Positions 53,621 through 62,748 are shown, counted from the first letter of the stretch. The stretch: 64,000 bases of DNA from Camelimonas fluminis (GCF_014656355.1 NZ_BNCG01000001.1:700541-764540), one strand, 5' to 3'. The notes: a model not told the origin generated them from the sequence alone. A program made the numbers and translations.

Positions 53621-54868
53621 ATGGCGAACAGAAAACACCCTGCACCATCCTGCCTGCGCCGGTGGGCGACCGGCCTCGCCATGCTGGCGGGCGCGGCGAC
53701 GCCAGCGCTGGCCGGGCCAGCCGTATCCGATGGAGTGGTGAAATTTGGCGTGTTGACCGACCTGAGCGGACCAAGCGCCGATGGCACGGGCAAGGGCTCC
53801 GTCGTCGCCGCTGAAATGGCCATCGCCGATTTTGGCGGGAAGGTGCTGGGCAAGCCGATCGAACTGGTCTTCGCCGATCACCAGAGCAAGACCGACATTG
53901 GCATGGCCACGGCGCGCCGCTGGTATGACGCAGAGAAGGTCGACGTGATCCTTGACGTGCCGGTGTCGTCGATCGCCCTCGGCGTGCAGCAACTGACGCG
54001 GGAGCGTAACCGCGTCTTCCTGATGATGGGGCCGGGCTCATCGGAGCTGACCGGCGCCGCCTGTTCGCCCAACGGCGTGCAGTGGGTTTACAACACCTAC
54101 GCGCTGGCAAACGTGGCCGGCAAGGCGCTGGTGGAGCGTGGCGACAACAGCTGGTTCTTCATCACCGCCGATTACACCTTTGGGCACATGCTGGAGAAGG
54201 ACGCCTCCGCGGTGGTGACGGCCCATGGCGGCAAGGTGCTGGGCAGCGCCAAACATCCCTTCAACAACAATGATTTCGCCTCACAGGTGGTGCAGGCGAA
54301 GAACTCCGGCGCCAAGGTCGTCGCCCTGGCCGATTCCGGCCAGGACACCCAGAACGTTCTGAAGCAGGCCGCGGAGTTTGGCCTGGCCGCCGGCGGCCAG
54401 AAGCTGATCGCGCTGCTGTTCGGGATCACCGACGTGCCGGGCGTCGGCCTCGATATTGCCCAGGGCATGATGCTCACCGATGCGTTTTACTGGGACAAGG
54501 ACGATGAAACCCGCGCTTTCGCCAAACGCTTCCATGAAAAGGTTGGCCGCATGCCGACGATGATGCAGGCCGGCGTCTATTCGGCGGTGAGCCACTACCT
54601 GAAAGCTGTCGCCGCGGCGGGAACCGATGAGGCGGGGGCCGCCGTGGCCCAGATGAAGAAGACGAAGATCAACGATATCTTCGCCAAAAACGGCTATATC
54701 CGCGATGATGGCCAGATGATCCACGACATGTATCTGGTGCAGGTGAAAACCCCGCAGCAGTCGAAGTCGAAATGGGATGTTTATAATATCGTCGCCACAG
54801 TGCCGGGCGAGCAGGCGTTCCAGTCGCTCGACAAATCGGCCTGTCCGCTGGTCAGGAAGGGCAAATAA
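53621..54868 (+). CDS. Orphan LivK-type ABC substrate-binding protein 3
   Basis: 415 residues from ATG 53621 (GGGAGAAACGCC). Sec signal ending ALA at about 31. Mature sequence VKFGVLTDLSGPSADGTGKG, VFADHQSKTDIGMATARRW and DYTFGHMLEKDASAVV. It has two Cys (AACSP about 142 and SACP near the C-terminus) that the other LivK proteins here lack. A different LivK branch from the 39787/50347 pair, of the kind often next to aromatic or dicarboxylate catabolic genes. No permease genes adjacent. Confidence 0.92.
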   Translation: MANRKHPAPSCLRRWATGLAMLAGAATPALAGPAVSDGVVKFGVLTDLSGPSADGTGKGSVVAAEMAIADFGGKVLGKPIELVFADHQSKTDIGMATARRWYDAEKVDVILDVPVSSIALGVQQLTRERNRVFLMMGPGSSELTGAACSPNGVQWVYNTYALANVAGKALVERGDNSWFFITADYTFGHMLEKDASAVVTAHGGKVLGSAKHPFNNNDFASQVVQAKNSGAKVVALADSGQDTQNVLKQAAEFGLAAGGQKLIALLFGITDVPGVGLDIAQGMMLTDAFYWDKDDETRAFAKRFHEKVGRMPTMMQAGVYSAVSHYLKAVAAAGTDEAGAAVAQMKKTKINDIFAKNGYIRDDGQMIHDMYLVQVKTPQQSKSKWDVYNIVATVPGEQAFQSLDKSACPLVRKGK

Positions 54869-54895
54869 CTGCCCGGCGATCGCCGGGCAGATTTC
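54869..54895 (+). terminator. Terminator after binding protein 3
   Basis: Perfect palindrome CTGCCCGGC-GATC-GCCGGGCAG immediately after the stop, followed by ATTTCCCTT. Confidence 0.75.
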
Positions 54896-54935
54896 CCTTC
54901 ATTCTGGCTGCGTTCTGCTTTAAAGCTGGCGCATC

Positions 54936-55084
54936 TGCACGGGCGTCGCGCCCGTGCACGTAAGCGTTAACGTCACTCAACGCGCATGATCGCGAGGCCT
55001 CTGGCCCCGGTCTGCGCGGCTGCGTCCGGCGGATCGGGTTCAGGGTAGCCAAAGCGGACGCCGCTACGCCCCGAAAGGACCCGG
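54936..55084 (+). promoter_or_regulatory. Structured leader of the siderophore-interacting protein gene
   Basis: A 10-bp hairpin TGCACGGGCG-TCG-CGCCCGTGCA (54936-54958) is followed by nested pairing: outer CGGGT (55035-55039) with ACCCG (55079-55083) right before the ATG, inner GTAGC (55045-55049) with GCTAC (55063-55067). The outer stem would hide the AAGGA ribosome site. No known riboswitch class recognised. Confidence 0.4.
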
Positions 55085-55861
55085 ATGACTTCCCACGTTT
55101 CCCGGATCGACAATTCCACTCCACGCATAACGCGCGTGCGACACGACCTGAAACGCCGCCTGCTCCAGGTGACCCGGGTCGAGCGCCTGACCCCCGTCAT
55201 GTTGCGCATCGCCTTCACCGGCGACGCCCTGGCGGATTTCATCAGCCCTGGCGCCGACGACCACGTGAAAATCTTTGTGCCAGGACCAGGCGGCGAGATG
55301 GTGAGCCGCGATTACACGCCCCGCGCCTGCGATGCGGCGGCCAGAACCCTGGTGATTGATTTCGCCGTGCACGACGCCGGGCCGGCCACGCTCTGGGCGC
55401 TGAATGCGCGGCCCGGGGACCAGCTTGAGATCGGCGGCCCGCGCGGCTCCATGGTCATTGGCCCGGATATCGGCTGGTGGCTGCTGGTCGGCGACGAGAC
55501 GGCGCTCCCGGCCATTGGCCGCCGCATCGAGGAACTTCCGGCCGGCGCGCGCGTCATCAGCCTCGTCGCGGTTCCGGGCAGGAGCGACGAACAGACTTTT
55601 GTCACCTCCGCTGACCATCAGGCGCTATGGGTGCACCGGCCGTCTGGCCGCGCTGACGACCCCGAGCCGGTGCTGCGTGGCCTTGAGACGTTGCAACTGC
55701 CCCAGGGCGATGGCTTCGTCTGGATCGCCGCCGAGGCCCGCGTCGCCCGGGCGGCGCGCCAGTTCCTTGTTGAACGACGCGGCCATCCGCTGCCCTGGCT
55801 GAAGGCCTCCGGCTATTGGGTCAGGGGCGTCGCCGACGCCTCGGACAAGCTCATCGAATAG
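55085..55861 (+). CDS. Siderophore-interacting (FAD-binding, ViuB/SIP-like) protein
   Basis: 258 residues, GAAAGGACCCGG before the ATG. Ferredoxin-reductase fold: FAD motif R75-D-Y-T-P-R80, substrate/NADPH part VGDETALPAIGRRIEELP (about 138-155) and C-terminal FVWIAAEARVARAARQFLVE. Reduces ferric siderophores in the cytosol to release iron. Alone among catabolic genes; its structured leader may give iron or other control. Confidence 0.9.
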   Translation: MTSHVSRIDNSTPRITRVRHDLKRRLLQVTRVERLTPVMLRIAFTGDALADFISPGADDHVKIFVPGPGGEMVSRDYTPRACDAAARTLVIDFAVHDAGPATLWALNARPGDQLEIGGPRGSMVIGPDIGWWLLVGDETALPAIGRRIEELPAGARVISLVAVPGRSDEQTFVTSADHQALWVHRPSGRADDPEPVLRGLETLQLPQGDGFVWIAAEARVARAARQFLVERRGHPLPWLKASGYWVRGVADASDKLIE

Positions 55862-55928
55862 GGCCTGGGGCCGGAGCCTGGGCGCACCAGCCGGCGACAG
55901 GGTCACTTCGGGGGGCAGGCCGGCGGGT

Positions 55929-57509
55929 TCAGTTCACCTGCCTGTCCCGTCCTTCCCAATAGGGCGCGCGCAACTCCCGGCGCAGGATTTTTCCTGACGG
56001 ATTACGCGGCAACGCATCGATGAAGTCGATGGATTTCGGCGTTTTGTAGCCAGCGATGCGCGTCCGGGTGAAGGCGATGATGTCTTCGGCCGAGGCCTGT
56101 CCGCCCGGCCGCAGCACCACGACCGCCTTGACGCTTTCGCCCCATTTGTCATCCGGCACGCCGATCACGGCGGTTTCGGCCACGTCCGGGTGATCGCAGA
56201 CAGCGCTCTCCACCTCGGCCGGGTAGACGTTCTCGCCTCCAGAGATGATCATGTCCTTGATGCGGTCCTGGATGAACAGATAGCCGTCCTCATCCAGATA
56301 GCCGGCGTCGCCGGTCAGCAGCCAGCCGTCGCTGTCGACGGTTTTGGCCGTGGCCTCGGGCAGGTTCCAGTAGCCAACCATATTGGCGCCGGAGCGGGTG
56401 GCGACTTCGCCGATCTCACCGGCAGGCAATGGCTTGCCATTGTCGTCGCGCACCATCACTTCGACGCCTGGCATCGCCTTGCCGGCGGCGCGCATCCGTT
56501 CGCCGCCTTCAAGATGGTCGGCTGGCGGCAGCGCCACGATCGAACCCGTTGTCTCGGTCATGCCGTACACCTGCACGAACTCGCAGCCGAAGGTGTCGAT
56601 GCACTCCCGCAGCAGCGCGGCGGGGATTGGCGACGCGCCATAGAAGATGGTTTTCAGCCGGGAATAGTCCGCCTGCGCCGCCCGGGGCAGCCGCACGACG
56701 ATCTGCAACGCGGCGGGCACCATGAAAATCCGGCTGACGCCTGATTGTTCGAAGTAGTCCAGCACCTTTCCAGGGTCGAACTCGCGCGCGACCACGCCCC
56801 TGGCCCCGAAGCACAGGCTGTTGACGCCCCATTGGGTGCCGCCGATGTGAAAGCAGGGCATGGCCAGCAGCGCCACGTCCTGGTCCGACCAGTCGTTCCA
56901 CGAGGCCGGATGGTCGCGATCCTCCGCCTGCACCATGTGCAGCAAATTACCGTGCGACAGCATCGCGCCCTTGGGCTTGCCGGTGGTGCCGGAGGTGTAA
57001 AGCTGGATAGCCACGTCATCGCGCCCCACCGGGGTCGCCGGCGTCGCGCTGCTCTGGGCGTCACGCCAGGCGACGTAATCCGGCCACTCCGCCGCGCCGC
57101 CTTCAGTGGTGAAAATGCTCCGGACGTGGGGGAGGTCGCCCTGGAGTTTCCGCACCAGGTCGACGAATTCCGGCCCGACAAACAGCACCGGCGCAGTGCA
57201 ATCGTTGATGATAAAGGCGCTTTCTGGCGGCGCCAGGCGCCAGTTCACTGGCGTCATCACCACGCCGGCCTTGCCGGCGCCCATCAGCAGTTCAAAATAG
57301 ACGTCGCTGTTCTTGCCGATGTAGGCGATGCGGTCGCCCTTGCCGAGGCCAAGGGCTGCGAGGCCGTTGGCGACGCGATCCGTATTGGCGTCCAGCTGGG
57401 CGAAGGTCGTTTGCCGGCCTTCAAATTCATAGGCGATCATTCCGGCCCGATCGCGGGCCTGCATCCGCACGACGTCGGCAAGCGTTGGCAAGATATCTGG
57501 CGATGCCAT
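55929..57509 (-). CDS. Acyl-CoA synthetase (AMP-forming)
   Basis: 526 residues, AGGGGAGGAAACACGGG before the ATG. P-loop LYTSGTTGKPKGAM (about 170-183), VYGMTETTG, WLLTGDAGYLDEDGY, DRIKDMIISGGENVYPAEVE and C-terminal NPSGKILRR with the catalytic Lys. Activates a fatty, aromatic or cyclic acid to its CoA thioester; the sequence does not settle which. Convergent with the siderophore gene; no other gene in its transcript before the 57510-57783 gap, which looks empty. Confidence 0.92.
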   Translation of the reverse strand: MASPDILPTLADVVRMQARDRAGMIAYEFEGRQTTFAQLDANTDRVANGLAALGLGKGDRIAYIGKNSDVYFELLMGAGKAGVVMTPVNWRLAPPESAFIINDCTAPVLFVGPEFVDLVRKLQGDLPHVRSIFTTEGGAAEWPDYVAWRDAQSSATPATPVGRDDVAIQLYTSGTTGKPKGAMLSHGNLLHMVQAEDRDHPASWNDWSDQDVALLAMPCFHIGGTQWGVNSLCFGARGVVAREFDPGKVLDYFEQSGVSRIFMVPAALQIVVRLPRAAQADYSRLKTIFYGASPIPAALLRECIDTFGCEFVQVYGMTETTGSIVALPPADHLEGGERMRAAGKAMPGVEVMVRDDNGKPLPAGEIGEVATRSGANMVGYWNLPEATAKTVDSDGWLLTGDAGYLDEDGYLFIQDRIKDMIISGGENVYPAEVESAVCDHPDVAETAVIGVPDDKWGESVKAVVVLRPGGQASAEDIIAFTRTRIAGYKTPKSIDFIDALPRNPSGKILRRELRAPYWEGRDRQVN

Positions 57510-57783
57510 TCCCGTGTTTCCTCCCCTGGACCCTGTTGTCTTTATTTGCCCGTGGCGGGCCCGCGCGCGCCGCCAAAACGACGCGCGACATGTATTGGCC
57601 GAGACGGACTGTTCGCCATGCCGAACCGTTGCTGCGATTCAATAATGTGAAGCCGCCCTGGCGGGCGATCATATCAGAACGCCGCTGGGCCTGTGCGGAC
57701 GATTGTCGGCCACAACGCGTCTTGCGTCCGCTGTCCACGATGATGCGTTCATGGTCAGGGCGCCGGCGGCGACACGGCGGAGA

Positions 57784-58074
57784 CTACAGCGGCGCGCAGG
57801 AAAGCATGGCTTTGGGCGCGCAGTGGCACTGGTAGTTGACGCTGTTGCAGACGCGGATATCCAGGCTGAAGTCAGCGCAATTGCATTCGACGCGGTATGT
57901 CGAATTGACGAAGGTCGAGAAAATGGAAAACCCGCGGCCGCTGCTGGCCGGCTTCGATCCCGCCTGAAACCTGCTGTTGGTCGCGTCGGCAGTCGCGCTG
58001 GCGTTTGCGGCGGCTACGCTTGGGGTGCAGAGACTGGCGGCGACGAAAAGGATGGCGGGCGCCACAATGCGCAT
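57784..58074 (-). CDS. Small secreted Cys-rich protein, unknown function
   Basis: 96 residues from the ATG at 58074, with GGAG 8 nt upstream. Sec signal MRIVAPAILFVAASLCTPSV with cleavage near VAAA/NAS at about 23-25. The mature part ends with a dense Cys pattern C-x-C-x8-C-x6-C-x-C-x7-C (VECNCADFSLDI...YQCHCAPKAMLSC), likely three disulfides in the periplasm or outside. I recognise no family. Alone between the acyl-CoA synthetase and the 58444 gene; GC content and codon choice fit the chromosome. Confidence 0.65.
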   Translation of the reverse strand: MRIVAPAILFVAASLCTPSVAAANASATADATNSRFQAGSKPASSGRGFSIFSTFVNSTYRVECNCADFSLDIRVCNSVNYQCHCAPKAMLSCAPL

Positions 58075-58443
58075 CAGACGGACTCCAGATCTGCGGGAGC
58101 GGGGAGCATACGCATCCTGATGGGCGAAGTCGCTGGGGAAAGCATGCATATGGCAGGACGCGGGACATCGGAGAGGCGGGCCGCGTCGGGGGCTGCGCGC
58201 GTCGGTTTTTGTGAAGAACGCCCGCCGCGTCGAAGAAAGACGCGTGGAAAAGTTGTATAATCCTTAGATACAGATGGACGAAGGCAAATTCTGGTTCAGC
58301 GCGGAGCAGCTTTGCATCCAGTGATGCGCCGGGATGGAACGCTATTGCCCATCTGCCTGGAGATTTTTGATCGCCAGAACGTTAGTTGAGCCTGCCATGG
58401 CATGTTGTACAACCAGGGCGGAAGAATAGATTGGTGAGCAGCC
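58075..58443. other. Intergenic promoter region
   Basis: No gene seen. TATAAT at 58256-58261 on the plus strand, 180 bp before the next gene, may be a -10 box; no matching -35 box. Confidence 0.35.
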
Positions 58444-58836
58444 ATGCCGTTTGGCAACGGAAATCGCGTCCATCTGCCGAGCGCAGAGCTGAGGGTGATC
58501 AGCGCCCATGATGATGGCCTTCATATTGAGATCCGGCCGTCCGATGGCCCGATCGGGGGCATATCCATATTTTTGAGCGCCAGCTCGTTTCCGGCCCTGT
58601 TGCGCGGCATCGCCGACAGCATGCGCCCCGCCGACGGCGACGCCCCGCCGCCGGACAGCACGACGGAAAAGACCGATAAACAGCTCGACACAGAAGAAGA
58701 CGGGGAAGGAAACCCGGCCGAGAACGCCGCAGCGGAGATATGGCTGCGCGCTGAGCTGCCCCGGCAGGCGAATGAACGGGCTGACGACGTGCTCGACGCG
58801 CCCTCCTTCTGGCAGAGATTTCGCGACCGTCGCTAG
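58444..58836 (+). CDS. Hypothetical protein, 130 residues
   Basis: MPFGNGNRVHLPSAELRVIS... compact alpha/beta-looking first half (to ALLRGIADSM, about 60), then a hydrophilic acid-rich linker (TTEKTDKQLDTEEDGEGNP) and a basic tail ending FWQRFRDRR. Weak ribosome site. No signal peptide or membrane segment. Family not recognised; coding likelihood rests on length and codon choice. Confidence 0.5.
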   Translation: MPFGNGNRVHLPSAELRVISAHDDGLHIEIRPSDGPIGGISIFLSASSFPALLRGIADSMRPADGDAPPPDSTTEKTDKQLDTEEDGEGNPAENAAAEIWLRAELPRQANERADDVLDAPSFWQRFRDRR

Positions 58837-59083
58837 GGCCGGGCCTGTTCTGGATTTGCGTGTTTAGCGTTATATATCAGATTGATATGACGTTTTTCTC
58901 AGCTTTTTATGGCGGGGGGCGATTGTCTCGACGCGCCGGGCGGCGACCATTGTTCTCCCGGAGAAGTCCACTGGGCTTCTCCCGCATCGACCGCCATGGA
59001 TTTCCGCGGGACGTGATCCGGAAAAGCGATCGCGCCGCTGCCCGATGGCGCGTTTCGCCAGGAGTGCGCGCCAGGGCTTCCTG

Positions 59084-60316
59084 TCACCGCCAGCCGCCGC
59101 TGGCGTCCGACGTGCAGCCAAGCGCGCGATAGGCGGCGTCGACGAGGCTTTGGCCCCGTTCATTGAGCAGGATGCCAGGCCCCATCCGGTTCATGGCGTA
59201 GCCGAAGCTCATGCCCGCTGCGGGATCGGCGAAGCCGATCGAGCCGCCGGCTCCCACATGACCGAACGCGGCGTCCGACATGATCGCCGAGCAATCGGCC
59301 GCATTGTCGAGGCGGCGATTGTCCATTGATTTCATGAATCCCAGGGAGAACCGCGTCGGGATGGCGAGCGTCGCATCCTCATGTGTGGCCACCGATACGC
59401 GCCCCATGCGCGCCAGGGCGTCGTCGCTGACCAGCCTGACGCCGTTCAGCGCGCCGCCATTGGCCAGCGGCGCATACAGGGCGGCCAGGCCGCGCGCGTT
59501 GGTGACGCCGGTGGCCGAGCCGATTTCGGCCGCCCGCGCCTCGCGGGAATTGGGATTGAAGTGCCCGTTGTTGAACAGGAACAGGGCTGATGGGCTCAAC
59601 CGGTCCGCCATGGCGGCGAGGACGATCCGGCTGCCGCGCGACGTCTCGTCAGGAATGAACGGCAACACCGGCGCGACCCGGTGCTCCATGGCCTCGGGCA
59701 ACCCCATCCAGAATTCAATGCCGAGCGGTCCCGCCACTTCCTGCTGGAAGAAAGCGCCCATGCGCATGCCGGTGGAGCGCCGCACCATTTCACCAACGGT
59801 CCAGGCGCTGGTGACGGCGTGATAGCCGTTACGTGTTCCCGGTCGCCAGAATGGCTCCTCCTTTTCAAGGAGTTCGACCATGTGCGCGTAGTCGTAGTAG
59901 GCGCCCGGCCTGAGTTCCTCGCGCAAGGCGGGGACGCCGGCCGAATGGTCCAGCATCATTGAAACCCGCGTCGCCTCTTTGCCGGCCTGGCCGTACTCCG
60001 GCCAATACCGCGTGACGGGCGCGTCCAGGTCGAGCAGGCCGCGGTCCGCCGCCATATGGGCGCACAGGGCGGAGGCGCCCTTGGTGCAGGAAAACACCAC
60101 GGACAGGGTGTCCTGCTCCCACGCTGGACCATCTGGCGTTTTGCGCCCGCCCCACAGATCAACCACGGTTTTTCCGCCAACGGAAATGGCGACGCTGGCG
60201 CCAATTTCGCCGCGCGTATTGAAGTTCTCCACGAAAACCTCAAGCACCCCGGCGTACTGTGGGTCACAAAACCCGGACACGCCGCCCTGGGCCGTGGCTT
60301 TTTCCTGAACGCGCAT
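59084..60316 (-). CDS. Serine hydrolase / esterase of class C beta-lactamase family (EstB-like)
   Basis: 410 residues from the ATG at 60316 with GGGGGAAACG before it; the open frame extends upstream without such a site. No signal peptide, so cytoplasmic. Active-site S76-C-T-K79 (VFSCTKG), Tyr motif in NGYHAVTSAWTVGE (about 190), FGHVGAGGSIGFADP in place of the KTG box. This matches the EstB/LpqH-neighbour esterase group that hydrolyses short-chain esters, rather than lactamases. An ester from the Baeyer-Villiger enzyme could be a substrate (speculative). Confidence 0.88.
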   Translation of the reverse strand: MRVQEKATAQGGVSGFCDPQYAGVLEVFVENFNTRGEIGASVAISVGGKTVVDLWGGRKTPDGPAWEQDTLSVVFSCTKGASALCAHMAADRGLLDLDAPVTRYWPEYGQAGKEATRVSMMLDHSAGVPALREELRPGAYYDYAHMVELLEKEEPFWRPGTRNGYHAVTSAWTVGEMVRRSTGMRMGAFFQQEVAGPLGIEFWMGLPEAMEHRVAPVLPFIPDETSRGSRIVLAAMADRLSPSALFLFNNGHFNPNSREARAAEIGSATGVTNARGLAALYAPLANGGALNGVRLVSDDALARMGRVSVATHEDATLAIPTRFSLGFMKSMDNRRLDNAADCSAIMSDAAFGHVGAGGSIGFADPAAGMSFGYAMNRMGPGILLNERGQSLVDAAYRALGCTSDASGGWR

Positions 60317-60713
60317 CGTTTCCCCCGTCAACGCTGTATCACAGCGCAGGCTGGCAGCTCGCTGGCTGGTTGCCAACCCACAATGCGCAGCATGACAGGG
60401 GGCGGCGGGTGCATCGCTCCGCGTGGCGGGGCAGGACCCGTGACGGGTACTGGCGGGGATGCGCGCCATCCTGACACCGCCCGGTCATCTCGCCGTAAAC
60501 CAGCATGGACAGGGGGCCGGCTGAATAACAGAATGCCCGTCGGGTATGGATTTTTAGCCCTCAGCTGCGATCACACGGGCCGAGGCCGCCATGGGCGGGG
60601 CGCTGAAAGTCCATGCTTTTCGCTGATCATCCGCAATATCCCCATGGATTTTAAGCGCGCGCCCGGTTTTCCGTTGACCTCCCACGCGTCTGTGACTATC
60701 CCTTGCCGCAGCC
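60317..60713. other. Intergenic region; no gene recognised
   Basis: About 400 bp between the esterase and tRNA-Ser. Contains only the tRNA promoter; TTGACC at 60674-60679 and GACTAT at 60694-60699 are about 14 bp apart, a poor match. Confidence 0.4.
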
Positions 60714-60805
60714 GGAGACGTGGCCGAGAGGCTGAAGGCACTCGTTTGCTAAATGAGCAAGCCTGGAAACGGGCTTCGAGGGTTCGAATCCCTCCGTCTC
60801 CGCCA
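60714..60805 (+). tRNA. tRNA-Ser (GCT)
   Basis: 92 nt with encoded CCA. Acceptor GGAGACG/CGTCTCC, long variable arm (AGCCTGGAAACGGGCT), anticodon loop TTTGCTAAA with GCT, T-arm GAGGG-TTCGAAT-CCCTC. A frequent integration site; phage-like genes begin just downstream. Confidence 0.97.
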
Positions 60806-61097
60806 TTTTATTCTCCTAAGTTGTTGATTTTAAACCAAAATCCAACTTGGTGAGTAGGGCTAGCCCAAATCTCAACCCTAACGATATCCTTGCGCTTCCT
60901 GCCGCCCGGCGGGGCGTTACCATGTGTGATCTCCTCGCCCCGCCGCGAACCGGCCTGGTGGTGTCAGGCCATCTAGTGGCCGGTGCGCCCCTGTAATAAT
61001 CTGGCAGGACGCGCCAGCTGCCCCCCTACATGGCATAGCCTTCGGGTCGCCCCCCCCTAAACCGCCAGTCCGGTGATGAGGGGCTAATCTCTGTGTC

Positions 61098-61505
61098 TCA
61101 GGCGGCCATCTTGCGCTTCGTGCGCTTCTTCGCCTTGGCGCGGGCCAGCACGCGGCCGAGAACCTTCACCGCTGAGCGGACATTGCCGCGCCACTCGCCC
61201 ATGGCCGAACGTGGTGGACCCCAGCGGTAGTCCATCTCTACTGTTTCAAAACCGATCGTGCCGTCTATGAAGATGACGACCGTCTCCGTACCAGGGGGCA
61301 GATTGTAGTCAGACGTGTCCACAACAACCGCCTCGCCCTGGACGAACATCAGCGCAGGGCTGGCGCTTTCTGATATCTGGCCCGCCAGCGTCGTCAGCCA
61401 GTCAAACGCTGCGGCAGCGGCCTGCGCATTGGCCTGCGTAGCAGGAGCGCGTCTTAATCTCTCGCGGCGGGGTTGGGGTACGAGGGCGGTGGCTGGCTGG
61501 TGCAT
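61098..61505 (-). CDS. Hypothetical protein of phage/island type
   Basis: 135 residues, AAGGACA 6 nt before the ATG. Ala/Arg-rich start, a central FDWLTTLAGQISESASPALMFVQGEAVVVDTS, and a very basic C-terminus (RAKAKKRTKRKMAA) that could bind nucleic acid. Divergent from the XRE regulator gene with a shared promoter region. Family unknown. Confidence 0.6.
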   Translation of the reverse strand: MHQPATALVPQPRRERLRRAPATQANAQAAAAAFDWLTTLAGQISESASPALMFVQGEAVVVDTSDYNLPPGTETVVIFIDGTIGFETVEMDYRWGPPRSAMGEWRGNVRSAVKVLGRVLARAKAKKRTKRKMAA

Positions 61506-61520
61506 GGCTGTGTCCTTGTG

Positions 61521-61549
61521 TTGATGTCACCTTATACGAATGATATAAT
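61521..61549 (+). promoter_or_regulatory. Promoter of the XRE regulator gene
   Basis: TTGATG (61521-61526), 17-bp spacer, perfect TATAAT (61544-61549), about 48 bp before the ATG. Within the divergent spacer, CTTATACGAATGATATAA could also hold a repressor site. Confidence 0.75.
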
Positions 61550-61597
61550 CTCACCACGGCAATGTAGTCAACATCAAAAGTTCAAGGTTAATCCAAA

Positions 61598-62041
61598 ATG
61601 GTAATTTCGGCGGCGCAATGCAGGGCGGCGCGATCCATGATCGGCATTTCTCAGGACGATCTGGCTCAAGCCTCCGGCGTCGCCAAGGCGACAATCGCCA
61701 CCTTCGAATCCGGCAAGCGCACCCCTTACGAGCGCACGCTACGCGACATCCGCTCCGCCCTTGAGCAGGCCGGCGTCCAGCTCCTCGCTACGGGAGATGT
61801 CGCGCGAGGTGAAGGCGTCGTCCTCGCCACGCCAAAGGCACCTGCCGCATCGCAAGCCTCCATGGATGCCAGCGCCGATGATGTCAGGTCCCAAGCGGCG
61901 GATGCTGCAGACAGGGCCATGGATGGAATGGATGCATCACAGGCGGAAAAGACATCTCGTCGAAAGCGTCTCACCGACGCGCCGGATGGTACGAAGAATG
62001 CTGTCAAGAATGATCGAGCGAACGATGAAGGTAGCGAATAG
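61598..62041 (+). CDS. XRE-family helix-turn-helix regulator
   Basis: 147 residues. HTH in the first 60 residues: QCRAARSMIGISQDDLAQASGVAKATIATFESGKRTPYERTLRDIRSALE, the classic Cro/C1 layout with recognition helix near 28-36. The C-terminal half is hydrophilic and disordered-looking (Ala/Asp/Lys rich). Likely repressor of the small phage-like region or its own promoter. Next HTH gene follows 58 bp later. Confidence 0.85.
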   Translation: MVISAAQCRAARSMIGISQDDLAQASGVAKATIATFESGKRTPYERTLRDIRSALEQAGVQLLATGDVARGEGVVLATPKAPAASQASMDASADDVRSQAADAADRAMDGMDASQAEKTSRRKRLTDAPDGTKNAVKNDRANDEGSE

Positions 62042-62099
62042 CCTCATCGGCCGTCGACGGCGGTCCTAGTGTGCGACTGGCGGCAAAGGAATACATGTT

Positions 62100-62387
62100 A
62101 TGCCGGAGACTGTACCAGCCAGACAGTTCCGCCAAGTGTCGGAGGCCAGCCACCCCATGGCCGCTGACATCGCTCTGAGAGCAAAACTTATCCGCACCGA
62201 CATCGGAATGGACTCGGCTTCGGCGATGTCAAAACTGCTGGGGATGAGCCCCAACGCCTGGAAAGCCATCGAGGACGGTCGCAACCTTCCTAGCAGCGAG
62301 ACGCTCCTTAAGCTTGTTAATCGCGGATACGACGCGACGTGGCTGCTGGCTGGCCGCGGCTCCATGCGGTTGGATGTTGCGGACTAG
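62100..62387 (+). CDS. Small HTH (Cro/C1-like) protein
   Basis: 95 residues, AAAGGA 9 nt before the ATG. Residues about 22-90 (ALRAKLIRTDIGMDSASAMSKLLGMSPNAWKAIEDGRNLPSSETLLKLVNRGYDATWLLAGRG) match phage-type lambda-repressor-like HTH proteins, with WLL.G typical of the end of the domain. Probably the partner of the XRE gene in a repressor/anti-repressor pair. Confidence 0.75.
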   Translation: MPETVPARQFRQVSEASHPMAADIALRAKLIRTDIGMDSASAMSKLLGMSPNAWKAIEDGRNLPSSETLLKLVNRGYDATWLLAGRGSMRLDVAD

Positions 62388-62597
62388 GGGTGGTGGGCAG
62401 CCATAACCTGAGTGACACACAGGTTATGGGGCCAAACGTCCGAGAATCGGACGTTCTAAATGCCGGAATTGCCGGGGTTAAGGATAAAACCCATACGCAT
62501 CAACACGGCGCAAAATTGCGCCCAGCCAAACCAGCGAACTTTTGCGCCGGTTCCGTCTCCTTAATTTCAAGGCATAGCTCGGGTGACAGGCATGCGC

Positions 62598-62744
62598 TCA
62601 ATGCACCTGCGCCGCCCGCACCTCCATAGCGAGCGACTCCAGGAACATCGCCTCGGCCCGGCGCAAGCGCCAGGCCATTCGGAGGTGCACGCCGACTGAG
62701 AGAAGCTGACGCGTAGCGCTCTGACTGGCAACCTCAACTTTCAT
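62598..62744 (-). CDS. Small gene coupled to the tape-measure remnant
   Basis: 48 residues from an ATG 4 nt after the stop of the upstream frame (translational coupling). Sequence MKVEVASQSATRQLLSVGVH...RMAWRLRRAEAMFLESLAME, helical, no family recognised. The tight spacing suggests it was a structural phage gene or its fragment. Confidence 0.4.
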   Translation of the reverse strand: MKVEVASQSATRQLLSVGVHLRMAWRLRRAEAMFLESLAMEVRAAQVH

Positions 62745-62748
62745 CCCA

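Noticed and set aside
54936-55084. Known riboswitch (TPP, cobalamin or SAM type) before the siderophore gene
   Set aside because: None of the conserved cores of those classes is present; only generic pairing is seen.
58860-59132. 90-codon plus-strand frame MFSVIYQIDMTFFS...
   Set aside because: Arg-rich after the first 20 codons, no ribosome site, overlaps the end of the esterase gene on the other strand.
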